A stretch of 36,511 bases of DNA from a virus: the IMG/VR virus record IMGVR_UViG_3300029922_000181, positions 1 through 36,511 of that record. One strand, written 5' to 3'. Under the pieces are notes generated by a model that saw only the letters and a list, made by a program, of their open reading frames with translations, was not told the origin of the DNA and searched no databases. Made by a program: the position numbers and the translations under genes. Positions within the stretch are counted from its first letter, which is position 1, and every line of letters begins with the position of its first letter. Shown here piece by piece: positions 24,131 to 30,345 of this stretch.

Positions 24131-24477
24131 CTGATTACCTTAATAAGCGGGTGGCCATCCTGATCTTTTGGGCAGGATACTTGCTCATATCTAGAATCGT
24201 TATATTCAATATTTAACGAATTAGTAGAAGGTAGCGCTAAATTCGTTTCTGGTTCATACCACAAAGTTTGATATTCTTTTTTGCCAACCTTCAGGACTAT
24301 ATAGCACAGGGAATTCTTTTTGAACTCATCGGAAAGATCAGTGCAAATACAGGAGCCCTCCTTGAACTTTGGTTTGGTAATACCTAATTCATATCGATGC
24401 GAATGGACTATCATGCCTCCTACGAGGAGGACATACGCAGCGGTAAATACCACCATAAATTTTTGCCGATTATTCAT
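24127..24477 (-). CDS. Membrane-anchored unknown protein
   Basis: This 116-residue protein has a single N-terminal hydrophobic helix (FMVVFTAAYVLLVGGMIVHS, residues 7-26) and a polar, probably periplasmic domain with four Cys (CICTDLS, LCYIVLK, SCPKD) that could form disulfides. The stop overlaps its downstream gene and it begins 8 bases inside the histidine phosphatase end. Function unknown. Confidence 0.65.
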   Translation of the reverse strand: MNNRQKFMVVFTAAYVLLVGGMIVHSHRYELGITKPKFKEGSCICTDLSDEFKKNSLCYIVLKVGKKEYQTLWYEPETNLALPSTNSLNIEYNDSRYEQVSCPKDQDGHPLIKVIR

Positions 24478-25075
24478 TTGAACCTTTGACCTTTCTTACA
24501 ATCACTTCGCCGTTGTTAGGGTGAGGAACATTATCGGAGTCAATGCCATCTATCAATGATAGGGCCATTTTGATGAAAAGACCATGGGAAACTACTACGA
24601 TATTCTCCCAATCAGACCCGGAGCAGTCTTTCAGGAAGGCGGCAGCTCTATCCTTTACGTCGGCCAAGGATTCGCCGCCATCGTACTTAACGTCTATATG
24701 GTCTAGATGCTTCCAGCCAGATTTCTCGTAGTCTTTGAACCTTTTCCAGTTTTCTGGATTGCCGACAAGATTCATCTTGTGTTCTACGATCTCTTCTACG
24801 AGGTCCACGGCATACTCTACTCCAGGATCGTTGACGCCAGCCACTGCTGCAATGCGCTCAAACGTCTGGCGGGTGCGCCTGTATGGGGAAACCAAGAAGA
24901 TGAAGCTCTCTGGGGGAGCATTTTTAAGATGATCTTCTAGCACCCAGCCAGCTCTAACAGCGTCCAGCTTGCCTTTCTCGGTCAGTTTTACGTCCTCGTC
25001 TTGGGTGTTTTGTAAAATGTCGTAGTTGATATTGGCTTCACTCTGTCCGTGTCTAATAAAATACAGTGTCTTCAT
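24470..25075 (-). CDS. Histidine phosphatase (phosphoglycerate mutase-like)
   Basis: This 201-residue protein opens MKTLYFIRHGQSEAN with the catalytic RHG (His9), followed by LTEKGKLDAV, SPYRRTRQTFE (second Arg), DGGESLADVKDRAAAF and VVVSHGLFIKMA with the second His. The branch-1 histidine phosphatase fold is complete. Substrates range from sugar and nucleotide phosphates to proteins, so none can be chosen. Two Cys-based phosphatase genes also lie in this run. It overlaps the upstream gene by four bases. Confidence 0.92.
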   Translation of the reverse strand: MKTLYFIRHGQSEANINYDILQNTQDEDVKLTEKGKLDAVRAGWVLEDHLKNAPPESFIFLVSPYRRTRQTFERIAAVAGVNDPGVEYAVDLVEEIVEHKMNLVGNPENWKRFKDYEKSGWKHLDHIDVKYDGGESLADVKDRAAAFLKDCSGSDWENIVVVSHGLFIKMALSLIDGIDSDNVPHPNNGEVIVRKVKGSNE

Positions 25076-25263
25076 TTGTTCTCCAGAAGCTTCTTTATGG
25101 TGTCTACGTCACCTGGGCCTAGGCGAACCCATTCGTAGTTAGCTGCCGCCCTAATCATGTAGGACAGGCGTTTCTTTTCAAAATCAGTTAAGCAGTTAAT
25201 GGGATGAGCTACGGCTTCCTCTGTAGTCATTTCACATTCGCATTTTGCACACACGAAGCTCAT
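25072..25263 (-). CDS. Small zinc-binding-like protein
   Basis: This 63-residue protein starts MSFVCAKCECEMTTEEAV with CxxCxC and then a His and Cys in AHPINCLTDFEKK, a possible zinc site. A helix RLSYMIRAAANYEWVRLG follows. Its stop overlaps the histidine phosphatase ATG. Unknown role. Confidence 0.65.
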   Translation of the reverse strand: MSFVCAKCECEMTTEEAVAHPINCLTDFEKKRLSYMIRAAANYEWVRLGPGDVDTIKKLLENK

Positions 25264-25271
25264 TCCTTCTC

Positions 25272-25511
25272 CTAGTTCGTAAAATCGTTTGCGTCTTTAT
25301 AATATTCTTGCCAAAGTTTCTTAGACTCTTCCTCGGTAATACCTGGTATTACCGCCTTGCAGCAAAGGCAAACCCTAGTTGGACTCATTGCTTCTGGGCG
25401 CCAGGAATATAGAGCTGTTTCATAGGAAATATGTGGGCACACCGATTGGATAATCTTGATGTGTTTTTGAATCTCTGCTATCTCTGCTTGTAGTTCTGGT
25501 ACCGTTTTCAT
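25272..25511 (-). CDS. Small zinc-binding-like protein with N-terminal coiled coil
   Basis: This 79-residue protein begins MKTVPELQAEIAEIQKHIKI, a short coiled coil, followed by SVCPHISYE and RVCLCCKAVIPGI, which together offer Cys, His, Cys, Cys for one zinc. The acidic end contains KLWQEYYKDAND. The ATG overlaps the stop of the zinc-ribbon gene upstream. Not identified. Confidence 0.65.
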   Translation of the reverse strand: MKTVPELQAEIAEIQKHIKIIQSVCPHISYETALYSWRPEAMSPTRVCLCCKAVIPGITEEESKKLWQEYYKDANDFTN

Positions 25512-25672
25512 TTCTTCTCCTTGGGCCTAAAATCCTTCTCATAGTTTAACCATTCTAGGTACAAATGTCCACATTTGGGACAAGCTGTCTCAACATCTTT
25601 GGCCCGCTGAACAGGTCCGGGTTCGCCATCGAACTTGTGGCGGCAGCGTAGGCATTTGTACTTGGCCTTCAC
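25508..25672 (-). CDS. Zinc-ribbon protein
   Basis: A 54-residue frame from GTG 25672 with two CxxC knuckles: YKCLRCRHKFDGEPG and TACPKCGHLYLEWLNYE, the layout of rubredoxin-like zinc ribbons. The start overlaps the stop of the upstream phosphatase-like gene (GTGA) and the stop overlaps the next ATG, so it fills the gap exactly. Such ribbons often bind nucleic acid or proteins; the target is unknown. Confidence 0.72.
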   Translation of the reverse strand: MKAKYKCLRCRHKFDGEPGPVQRAKDVETACPKCGHLYLEWLNYEKDFRPKEKK

Positions 25673-26256
25673 TCCCTCTCCCTATCGTTATAATATCTGT
25701 GAGCACCGGCATTGCCTTCCTTCTGAAAAGCCTGCACAAGCTCTTTTACTCCAGGATCGCGGCGTAATGAATATCGTAGGTATTTATCAGCCCTAGACCT
25801 ATTAGCAAATTCAAAAGAATTTTCGCTATACTCTGCATTGTGGCAAATCTTAAGCATGGTTTTTACTGGAAAATGAGTTACCAGATATAACCCAAAGAAT
25901 GTCGGCGCCCGCATCGTAGACGAATCGCAATGAAGCCAAATAGAACCCGGCTCTTTAGAATTGACGTAATGATCTAATAGCGTACAAGAAGCGTATACGC
26001 ACTCAAGTGGGATATTTAAGCACGGTGCCCATGGGTACCAGTGTACCGGTGGGTCGTTCGGAGGGCGTTCTACCATGTCGTCGGTGTACTGGAAGCGCAC
26101 GATGGGCTTCTTCTCGGCAATGAACTCTTGTACGGAACTTGGCTTGGCAGAATCGGGGCGTTGTGTCAAATAGCACTCACGGCCATTTGTGAGTACATAT
26201 TTCGTCCATCGCATATGACTGAAGTACTCTTCGGGGTCTTTGATATCACGTCTCAC
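25669..26256 (-). CDS. PTP/DSP-like phosphatase
   Basis: This 195-residue protein carries WLHCDSSTMRAPTFFGLYL (residues 107-125), an HCX5R loop with Cys110 and Arg116 as in protein tyrosine and dual-specificity phosphatases, although the usual Gly residues are replaced (SSTM). The preceding strand and CTLLDHYVNSKEP fit the helix-loop before the P-loop. It starts at GTG 26256 (GTGA overlap). A substrate among proteins, RNA caps or phosphoinositides cannot be decided, and loss of the Gly may weaken catalysis. Confidence 0.68.
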   Translation of the reverse strand: MRRDIKDPEEYFSHMRWTKYVLTNGRECYLTQRPDSAKPSSVQEFIAEKKPIVRFQYTDDMVERPPNDPPVHWYPWAPCLNIPLECVYASCTLLDHYVNSKEPGSIWLHCDSSTMRAPTFFGLYLVTHFPVKTMLKICHNAEYSENSFEFANRSRADKYLRYSLRRDPGVKELVQAFQKEGNAGAHRYYNDRERE

Positions 26257-26723
26257 AAATCCACCAGAGGTTGGTCAGCTCTTATATAAAGAGGGTGCTT
26301 AGGCTGACCGCTCTTAGTAATTCCTAGACACTTGAATGGTCCGAACTTGGCCCGCACTTCCATGCCACGTTCCTTGGCCATAGGGAAAGTGCCCCAGGCA
26401 GCAACAACGATACCTAAGCTATGTTGATCAACCATCTCTTCGATTCTCTGATCGTTAAGAGGACCAATAGGATCAGCGGCATTTTTAAGCTCTTTAGGGT
26501 TAGTAGCGCGTAGAGCGAATAGATTCACTACCGTAAGGCTTGTGCATTTCTCGCGATCAGCGAACCCCATGCAGCGACGAATAGTTGGATCGTCCTGTAC
26601 CGCATCTGCTGTACTGGGGTTGAGCATGATAAAGAGGCAGGGTTTTACCCATCTAACTGGTTGACCGATTTCCCTGCGTAGGGTATATCGGTACAGGCCG
26701 CATTCGCTAATTTCTGCTTTCAT
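26253..26723 (-). CDS. DUF1643 protein
   Basis: This 156-residue protein shows the DUF1643 pattern: SECGLYRYTLRRE, LFIMLNPSTADAVQDDPTIRR, VVNLFALRATNPKEL, GIVVAAWG and a C-terminal KHPLYI. Members occur widely in phages and bacteria and resemble small nucleotide- or base-processing enzymes, but no reaction is established. ATG 26723 is preferred to an upstream TTG because it forms an ATGA overlap with the previous stop. Confidence 0.88.
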   Translation of the reverse strand: MKAEISECGLYRYTLRREIGQPVRWVKPCLFIMLNPSTADAVQDDPTIRRCMGFADREKCTSLTVVNLFALRATNPKELKNAADPIGPLNDQRIEEMVDQHSLGIVVAAWGTFPMAKERGMEVRAKFGPFKCLGITKSGQPKHPLYIRADQPLVDL

Positions 26724-26989
26724 TTGCAATCTCTACCAGTATATTTGGTTATCACTCTTTTGCCATTCTCATTATTGCAGACGCAAATTCCTGGACCTGT
26801 CAGTGCTGGATAAGAATATCCAGATTCAGAAGAGCTACAAAAATTATTGCAGGATTCTTCAGCAGATTGCCAGGTTTGAAAGAAAGGACGCTCAGGATGG
26901 TTTTTGTGTGCAACGATAGCCATTATAGCTAGGACAACGATGCCTACCACTAGGCAACATTTTAGAATTTCCATAGCAGGCTCTTTCAT
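26720..26989 (-). CDS. Membrane-anchored Cys-rich protein
   Basis: This 89-residue protein has an N-terminal hydrophobic helix (LKCCLVVGIVVLAIMAIVAH, residues 9-28) and an exported domain with six Cys (ESCNNFCSSS, GICVCNNE, GRDCK among them), suggesting disulfides outside the cytoplasm. AACAGGAG precedes the ATG. It is the first gene after the operator cluster at 27055-27133 and may be the direct target of that control. Confidence 0.68.
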   Translation of the reverse strand: MKEPAMEILKCCLVVGIVVLAIMAIVAHKNHPERPFFQTWQSAEESCNNFCSSSESGYSYPALTGPGICVCNNENGKRVITKYTGRDCK

Positions 26990-27030
26990 AAAAATCTCCT
27001 GTTACAAACTTACCACAAACCAACAAAGAG

Positions 27031-27036
27031 TGTCAA
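27031..27036 (-). promoter_or_regulatory. TTGACA -35-like element without a good -10
   Basis: A perfect TTGACA reads leftward at 27031-27036, 42 bases before the ATG at 26989. The expected -10 position holds GTAAGT or TAAGTT, at best 3 of 6 matches. A weak -10 and upstream operator copies are what an activator-dependent promoter looks like; this is inference. Confidence 0.35.
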
Positions 27037-27054
27037 GAATGTTACTCGCCATAA

Positions 27055-27133
27055 GTGTCCTTTAAAAGACACAAAAGGGCCACTTTGTATCATTTAATGT
27101 CCTATATAGGACACTTTTGTCCCATAGTGGACA
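27055..27133. promoter_or_regulatory. Cluster of three TGTCC-N6-GGACA operator copies
   Basis: Three 16-bp palindromic sites occur: TGTCC-TTTAAA-AGACA (27056-27071, symmetric to GTGTC/GACAC at 27055-27072), the perfect palindrome TGTCC-TATATA-GGACA (27098-27113) and TGTCC-CATAGT-GGACA (27118-27133). Their centres are 42 and 20 bases apart, about four and two helical turns, so all face the same side of DNA. They lie upstream of the leftward TTGACA at 27031 and just beyond the end of the HNH-HTH gene. This is a site for a dimeric regulator; the Rrf2-type protein is one candidate. Confidence 0.65.
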
Positions 27134-27185
27134 AATTCCACAATACACGAAATAGACACTAATGGCTATAACGCGCATTGTTGAA

Positions 27186-27752
27186 TCAAAGTTGATCAAT
27201 TAGCTCTGATAACTTTTTTAGCAAAAATTTGATCTCATTTTTGATACTTTCGTCTGAAGACACAGGAATCAAATTAGAGACGAATCCTTTGTATTCTCCT
27301 GCACGAGCTTTTTGAACGATCCTATTTACGGTTCTAGTCGAAAATCCATATTTCAAGGACAAATCGTAAATAGTTGAATCGCCAATGTCATACTCGACAG
27401 CTATTTTAGATGCAATATCTCTAGGAACCTGCTTTATTTTCTTGCCCTTGTTAGATCGCCCTCTATCTACCATATCCTGAGAGTTATCTTTGGTATAACC
27501 AAGAACCAAGTGGCTTGGATTTACGCAAGAAGTGTTGTCGCATTTATGCCTTACGATGCACGATTTAGGGATAACGGTCCAATGCAACTCATAAGATAGC
27601 CTATGGGCTCTTACTTGCTTTCCTTTATGGAAAATTAGCCCATAGCCATCTCTATCTTTTGGGCCGTTCCATAGCCAACAAGTTGGCGTCTTGGATAGAG
27701 AGTCCCAGAATTTGGGAACTTCTGCGTAAGGAACATCTCTATTAAATTCCAT
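27186..27752 (-). CDS. HNH endonuclease with C-terminal helix-turn-helix
   Basis: This 188-residue protein has an HNH_3-like nuclease: PTCWLWNGPKDRDGYGLIFH, RAHRLSYELHW, then SCIVRHKCDNTSCVNPSHLVL. The C-terminal part has a helix-turn-helix (STIYDLSLKYGFSTRTVNRI) for site recognition. Between them a basic linker GRSNKGKKIKQ. It is a free-standing homing-type enzyme. The 196-base gap downstream holds the operator cluster. Confidence 0.88.
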   Translation of the reverse strand: MEFNRDVPYAEVPKFWDSLSKTPTCWLWNGPKDRDGYGLIFHKGKQVRAHRLSYELHWTVIPKSCIVRHKCDNTSCVNPSHLVLGYTKDNSQDMVDRGRSNKGKKIKQVPRDIASKIAVEYDIGDSTIYDLSLKYGFSTRTVNRIVQKARAGEYKGFVSNLIPVSSDESIKNEIKFLLKKLSELIDQL

Positions 27753-27754
27753 AA

Positions 27755-27937
27755 CTACTTCTTGTCGGGGTTATTGCCGACTTCCATCTTGAGCTTGTCA
27801 ATCGCCTTCTCCGTTTTGGAGAGGTCGATCTTCAAGAAAGACGTGTTATCACGCTTAGGGAAGTTCTTGCTGGCCAGACGGTCACGAAGGTTTTGGGCGT
27901 ACTTATTGAGGCTTGCGAGTTTTTCTACTTTGTTCAT
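27755..27937 (-). CDS. Unknown small charged protein
   Basis: This 60-residue protein is helical and charged (MNKVEKLASLNKYAQNLRDR, DLSKTEKAIDKLKMEVG). It lies 2 bases before the HNH gene ATG in the direction of transcription and overlaps the upstream gene by 35 bases, which is long for this phage, so one of the two starts may be misplaced. Not identified. Confidence 0.55.
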   Translation of the reverse strand: MNKVEKLASLNKYAQNLRDRLASKNFPKRDNTSFLKIDLSKTEKAIDKLKMEVGNNPDKK

Positions 27938-28097
27938 ATGCTTCCTTTAATCCAATTTCAATTGAGTTTCTACAAAAATTCTTATAAGTTTGAAATTGAT
28001 GGTCATCTTTTTTGCGTTGGATATCACGAGCTTCTTGGGCAGTTACCGCAAACGCGCTGTTTGAAACCAACAGTATCGCTAAGATAAGGTATTTCAT
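27903..28097 (-). CDS. Small secreted protein
   Basis: This 64-residue protein begins MKYLILAILLVSNSAFAVTAQ, a classical signal peptide with an AFA signal-peptidase-I site near residue 17. The mature 47 residues are helical and charged (EARDIQRKKDDHQFQTYKNF, one Cys). It would act in the periplasm. The ATG overlaps the upstream stop (ATGA). Function unknown. Confidence 0.65.
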   Translation of the reverse strand: MKYLILAILLVSNSAFAVTAQEARDIQRKKDDHQFQTYKNFCRNSIEIGLKEAYEQSRKTRKPQ

Positions 28098-28477
28098 TGG
28101 CCGTTGACGTACTTGGACACTTCTTCGATCGTGCCAGCAACGTATACCTCTGTCTCTTCCAGGTTGCAGCGTTGCTCAAGGTGAACGGTCGTATAGACGT
28201 TCTGGAAATCATCGGTATCTTGGCTGAAATGGGAAATGTCGGTCTTCTTGATGGATAGCTTCCTGTTCAGGTCCGTTAACTTGTTTTTTGCTCCATAGCC
28301 AAGGAAGCCACCGCCAACTTGCTCAAGCCCTTTAAGAGTAAAGCTGATAAAGGGATTATGGCCTGTACCATCCAGCTTTTCCTCTGCCGCATTCCTGGCC
28401 GCTCGCGCCTGTCTGGCCGCATCGCTCGCACTGGAAGCCGCTGAAGCACTCATTACATCTGCAAATAAATCACTCAT
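28094..28477 (-). CDS. Unknown protein with Ala-rich N-terminus
   Basis: This 127-residue protein has an Ala/Ser-rich helical N-terminus (SASAASSASDAARQARAARN), a Gly-rich middle (LEQVGGGFLGYGAK) and a beta-like end (VYTTVHLEQRCNLEETEVYV). GGAGAAAAA precedes the ATG. It may bind membranes through the middle segment. No family recognised. Confidence 0.62.
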   Translation of the reverse strand: MSDLFADVMSASAASSASDAARQARAARNAAEEKLDGTGHNPFISFTLKGLEQVGGGFLGYGAKNKLTDLNRKLSIKKTDISHFSQDTDDFQNVYTTVHLEQRCNLEETEVYVAGTIEEVSKYVNGQ

Positions 28478-28498
28478 TTTTTCTCCTTTTGTCAGTTT

Positions 28499-28735
28499 TT
28501 AAAGTTTCGTTTCGATACATTTCAGAACCTTGTCTCTAACTATCGCCTTTAGGACTTGCTTCTGATTGTGCTTAGAAAGCCTAAATAGTTCAAATTCCAA
28601 AACGTACTGATCTGATATACTATCTGGATTAACGTCGGCGCTGCAATAAACGAAGACACTGTGGAAATCGACAGGTTGGGGTGGCGGAAAAGGCTTAGAG
28701 CATCCAAGGAGGATGAACGGTATTAGATATTTCAT
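28499..28735 (-). CDS. Small lipoprotein
   Basis: This 78-residue protein begins MKYLIPFILLGCSKPFPPPQ: a very short signal peptide with lipobox ILLGC (Cys12) and a Pro-rich linker. The mature domain has two further Cys (VYCSADVN, LKCIETK). Third lipoprotein of the window. The ATG overlaps the upstream stop (ATGA). Confidence 0.7.
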   Translation of the reverse strand: MKYLIPFILLGCSKPFPPPQPVDFHSVFVYCSADVNPDSISDQYVLEFELFRLSKHNQKQVLKAIVRDKVLKCIETKL

Positions 28736-28938
28736 AAACCAGTTACTACCTTGAGAGCTACCTTGCCCCAGTCACCCAAATGACTCGTGGGATCGTATGT
28801 TCCCCAGTTGATTAAGTGTAGTGCGTCTGAAATCGTTTTTTCTTTCTCATTTTCAAGCAATGGAGCATCTTTTATACGCTCTAAGGCCATGGTAGCAACT
28901 TTAAGTTTTTGTCTTTCTGATAGCTCAAAAGCGTTCAT
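28732..28938 (-). CDS. Unknown small protein
   Basis: This 68-residue protein is helical: MNAFELSERQKLKVATMALE, then EKEKTISDALHLINWG and HLGDWGKVALKVVTGL. A good ribosome site (TTGGAGATAAA) lies between it and the T-run ending the tRNA-like RNA, so it is the first protein gene downstream of that RNA and may be expressed by readthrough. Confidence 0.62.
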   Translation of the reverse strand: MNAFELSERQKLKVATMALERIKDAPLLENEKEKTISDALHLINWGTYDPTSHLGDWGKVALKVVTGL

Positions 28939-28952
28939 TTTATCTCCAAAAA

Positions 28953-29152
28953 TGTGTATTGGGTAGGATTCGACACCTACTAGAACTCAAGCAACTAGAT
29001 TAATCATACATGCTGCTAGCACAACGTATGATCGGTTCCGACTCCAGCTTATCGCGTGTCTCATTTTTCCAGCTAGGCTCCGTTACCATATTGAGCCTAT
29101 TCTAATCCTCGCCCCTCGGAAGGGTTCGGCACTGTATCCACGCCGCCAATAC
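28953..29152 (-). ncRNA. Candidate tRNA-like / tmRNA-like structured RNA
   Basis: Read leftward, GTATTGG (29146-29152) pairs perfectly with CCAATAC (28956-28962), giving a 7-bp acceptor-like stem. Directly before the 3' strand is a T-arm-like hairpin, GTAGG (28976-28980) and CCTAC (28963-28967), with loop TGTCGAAT; ACA and TTTTT follow. Directly before the T-arm, TTGAGTTCTA (28981-28990) pairs with TAGAA (29100-29104) and CTCAA (29091-29095), as the long helix of tmRNA does. Inside lies ATCATAC/GTATGAT (29026-29032, 29003-29009). The 5' end falls at the predicted start of the promoter at 29159-29187. Against tmRNA: no G3:U70 pair, an 8-base T-loop, no encoded CCA and no clear tag. Confidence 0.55.
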
Positions 29153-29158
29153 CTAGCA

Positions 29159-29187
29159 AGTATGGCAGACCGGAACGGTCGTGTCAA
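29159..29187 (-). promoter_or_regulatory. Sigma70-like promoter for the tRNA-like RNA
   Basis: TTGACA (29182-29187) and CATACT (29159-29164) are exactly 17 bases apart on the - strand. A start 7 bases after the -10 would be the G at 29152, the first base of the acceptor-like stem. The -35 overlaps the end of the T-run of the preceding terminator. The transcript could continue into the genes from 28938 leftward. Confidence 0.7.
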
Positions 29188-29221
29188 ATAAAAAGAGCCT
29201 CCGTTTTATTTACGGAAGCTC
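29186..29221 (-). terminator. Rho-independent terminator
   Basis: On the - strand GAGCTTCCGT (29212-29221) and ACGGAGGCTC (29195-29204) form a 10-bp stem with one G-U pair and a 7-base AT loop, followed by TTTTTATTT (29186-29194). It ends transcription of the genes at 29248-30117 and insulates the RNA gene that starts just after it. Confidence 0.85.
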
Positions 29222-29247
29222 CTGTAGCGGCTGACTGATTTAGTCTA

Positions 29248-29601
29248 TTAGGGAATGAGCCAAGAAATTATGATGCGGGCTGGGTTCTTGATTTCGGGCG
29301 GAACGCCGTTTAGGCGCCAGTAGTCAAACCAGGCTTGGCCAAAGAGTTGGGCGGGCTGCATATTGAACAGGATGGAGTCTGGGAACGTCACAACGTACCC
29401 AAGGGCGGCGAACGTGGAGGCGATGGTGGCAAGGTCACAGTTCTCGAAAGACGTGACTGAGACCTGGTATACGCCCCTTAGAATGGCATCGTTTATAAGG
29501 TCCGTGGTCAAAGCAATGAACTTAGCATTAGCCGCCACCTGGAGGGCAGTTAGGTCAGCTAAGGTCGAGGCATGAGCAGTGGCATTGTTTGGTAAACTCA
29601 T
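29248..29601 (-). CDS. Unknown protein, possibly virion-associated
   Basis: This 117-residue protein has a Thr/Ala-rich helical start (ATAHASTLADLTALQVAANA), then SFENCDLATIASTFAALGYV and a hydrophobic end (ARIIISWLIP). The repeated 'ILRGVYQVSV' style segment with a later YVVTFPDSI suggests a small alpha/beta fold. The terminator at 29186-29221 follows. No recognised family; structural or decoration protein is a guess. Confidence 0.62.
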   Translation of the reverse strand: MSLPNNATAHASTLADLTALQVAANAKFIALTTDLINDAILRGVYQVSVTSFENCDLATIASTFAALGYVVTFPDSILFNMQPAQLFGQAWFDYWRLNGVPPEIKNPARIIISWLIP

Positions 29602-29619
29602 ACCTATAAGATTCGTCTG

Positions 29620-30117
29620 TTATACTTCAGGGCCTACGCAGCCTTCTTCCGTAAAGGATTCAGGCTTATTGGCTTTTACGTATTTTGCACCTTTTTTAGT
29701 CAGGTGAGGGAAAATGAATACGGCGTGAGGAAGATCGGTCAAATTTTCTGAGAAAAGCCTAATTTTGCCCAATGGGGCTAAAAATCCATACACGAAACCA
29801 CGATCAACCAAATCGTTTATAACAGATATGAGCTTTTCACAAGCCTTATCCATATTTTCTTCTTTACGAACATGATAAGAGAAAAATATGGTCTTACATC
29901 TGACCCTAACGTACTCGTTGTTGCCCAACATTTGATTCATTTGAGGGTCCAGCTCTTTTACGATGTTTCCGAGTTTTTCTTTAGTTTTCTCTGAAAACAG
30001 GTGTCTATATTTCCCTTCCAAGTTCTCTACTTGCAGGGCTGGCCCCAAGTCTGGCAGTGGTTTTTCCAGCGAAGCGCAAATTTCATCAACTTCTTTTTTC
30101 ATTTTCTTCAAGTTCAT
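29620..30117 (-). CDS. Unknown protein
   Basis: This 165-residue protein begins MNLKKMKKEVDEICASLEKP and is mixed alpha/beta: KTIFFSYHVRKEENMDKACE, LISVINDLVDRGFVYGFLAP and LPHAVFIFPHLTKKG. It is preceded by an extended -10 promoter and an inverted repeat (30136-30173), so it may be separately controlled. No motif identifies it. Confidence 0.65.
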   Translation of the reverse strand: MNLKKMKKEVDEICASLEKPLPDLGPALQVENLEGKYRHLFSEKTKEKLGNIVKELDPQMNQMLGNNEYVRVRCKTIFFSYHVRKEENMDKACEKLISVINDLVDRGFVYGFLAPLGKIRLFSENLTDLPHAVFIFPHLTKKGAKYVKANKPESFTEEGCVGPEV

Positions 30118-30135
30118 TTTAAACCTCTTTAGGTG

Positions 30136-30173
30136 ATTATATCATGATAAGTTTTTAGCACCATAAACTTATC
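30136..30173 (-). promoter_or_regulatory. Extended -10 promoter with adjacent 9-bp inverted repeat
   Basis: Reading leftward, TGATATAAT (TATAAT at 30136-30141) forms an extended -10, about 19 bases before the ATG at 30117, with no clear -35. Four bases upstream of the -10, GATAAGTTT (30146-30154) and AAACTTATC (30165-30173) form a perfect inverted repeat with a 10-base centre, covering the -35 area. That position suits a repressor operator. Confidence 0.55.
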
Positions 30174-30202
30174 AAAAGGCACCCGTCAAACTGGACTGAA
30201 TC

Positions 30203-30234
30203 GATTTAATAACGTCTATATTGCGTATTAAATC
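30203..30234. repeat. 9-bp inverted repeat
   Basis: GATTTAATA (30203-30211) and TATTAAATC (30226-30234) are perfectly complementary around a 14-base centre. It lies in the 228-base gap between 30117 and 30346, between the operator-like repeat and the hairpin at 30286. It may be another protein site; no gene is seen here. Confidence 0.5.
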
Positions 30235-30285
30235 AAAATGGCCCACAAGCGACGATCGCGCCAAAAGGTTCTTGTAATAGAAGAC

Positions 30286-30309
30286 AAAGTTGCTTATGTG
30301 CAACTTTTT
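30286..30309. terminator. Hairpin, possible terminator
   Basis: AAAGTTGC (30286-30293) and GCAACTTT (30300-30307) form an 8-bp stem with loop TTATGT; on the + strand the stem runs into TTTTT. On the - strand the T-rich tail is weaker. It lies just after the end of the HNH gene at 30346 and may stop leftward transcription, or rightward antisense transcription. Confidence 0.5.
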
Positions 30310-30345
30310 GACCTAGCGCGTAGCGCCCTGCAAAGAAAGTGGCCT

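Noticed and set aside
29000-29089. 29-residue frame inside the tRNA-like RNA (start MVTEPSWKNE)
   Set aside because: Weak ribosome site and length expected by chance; the RNA structure explains the sequence better. Kept in mind as an alternative.
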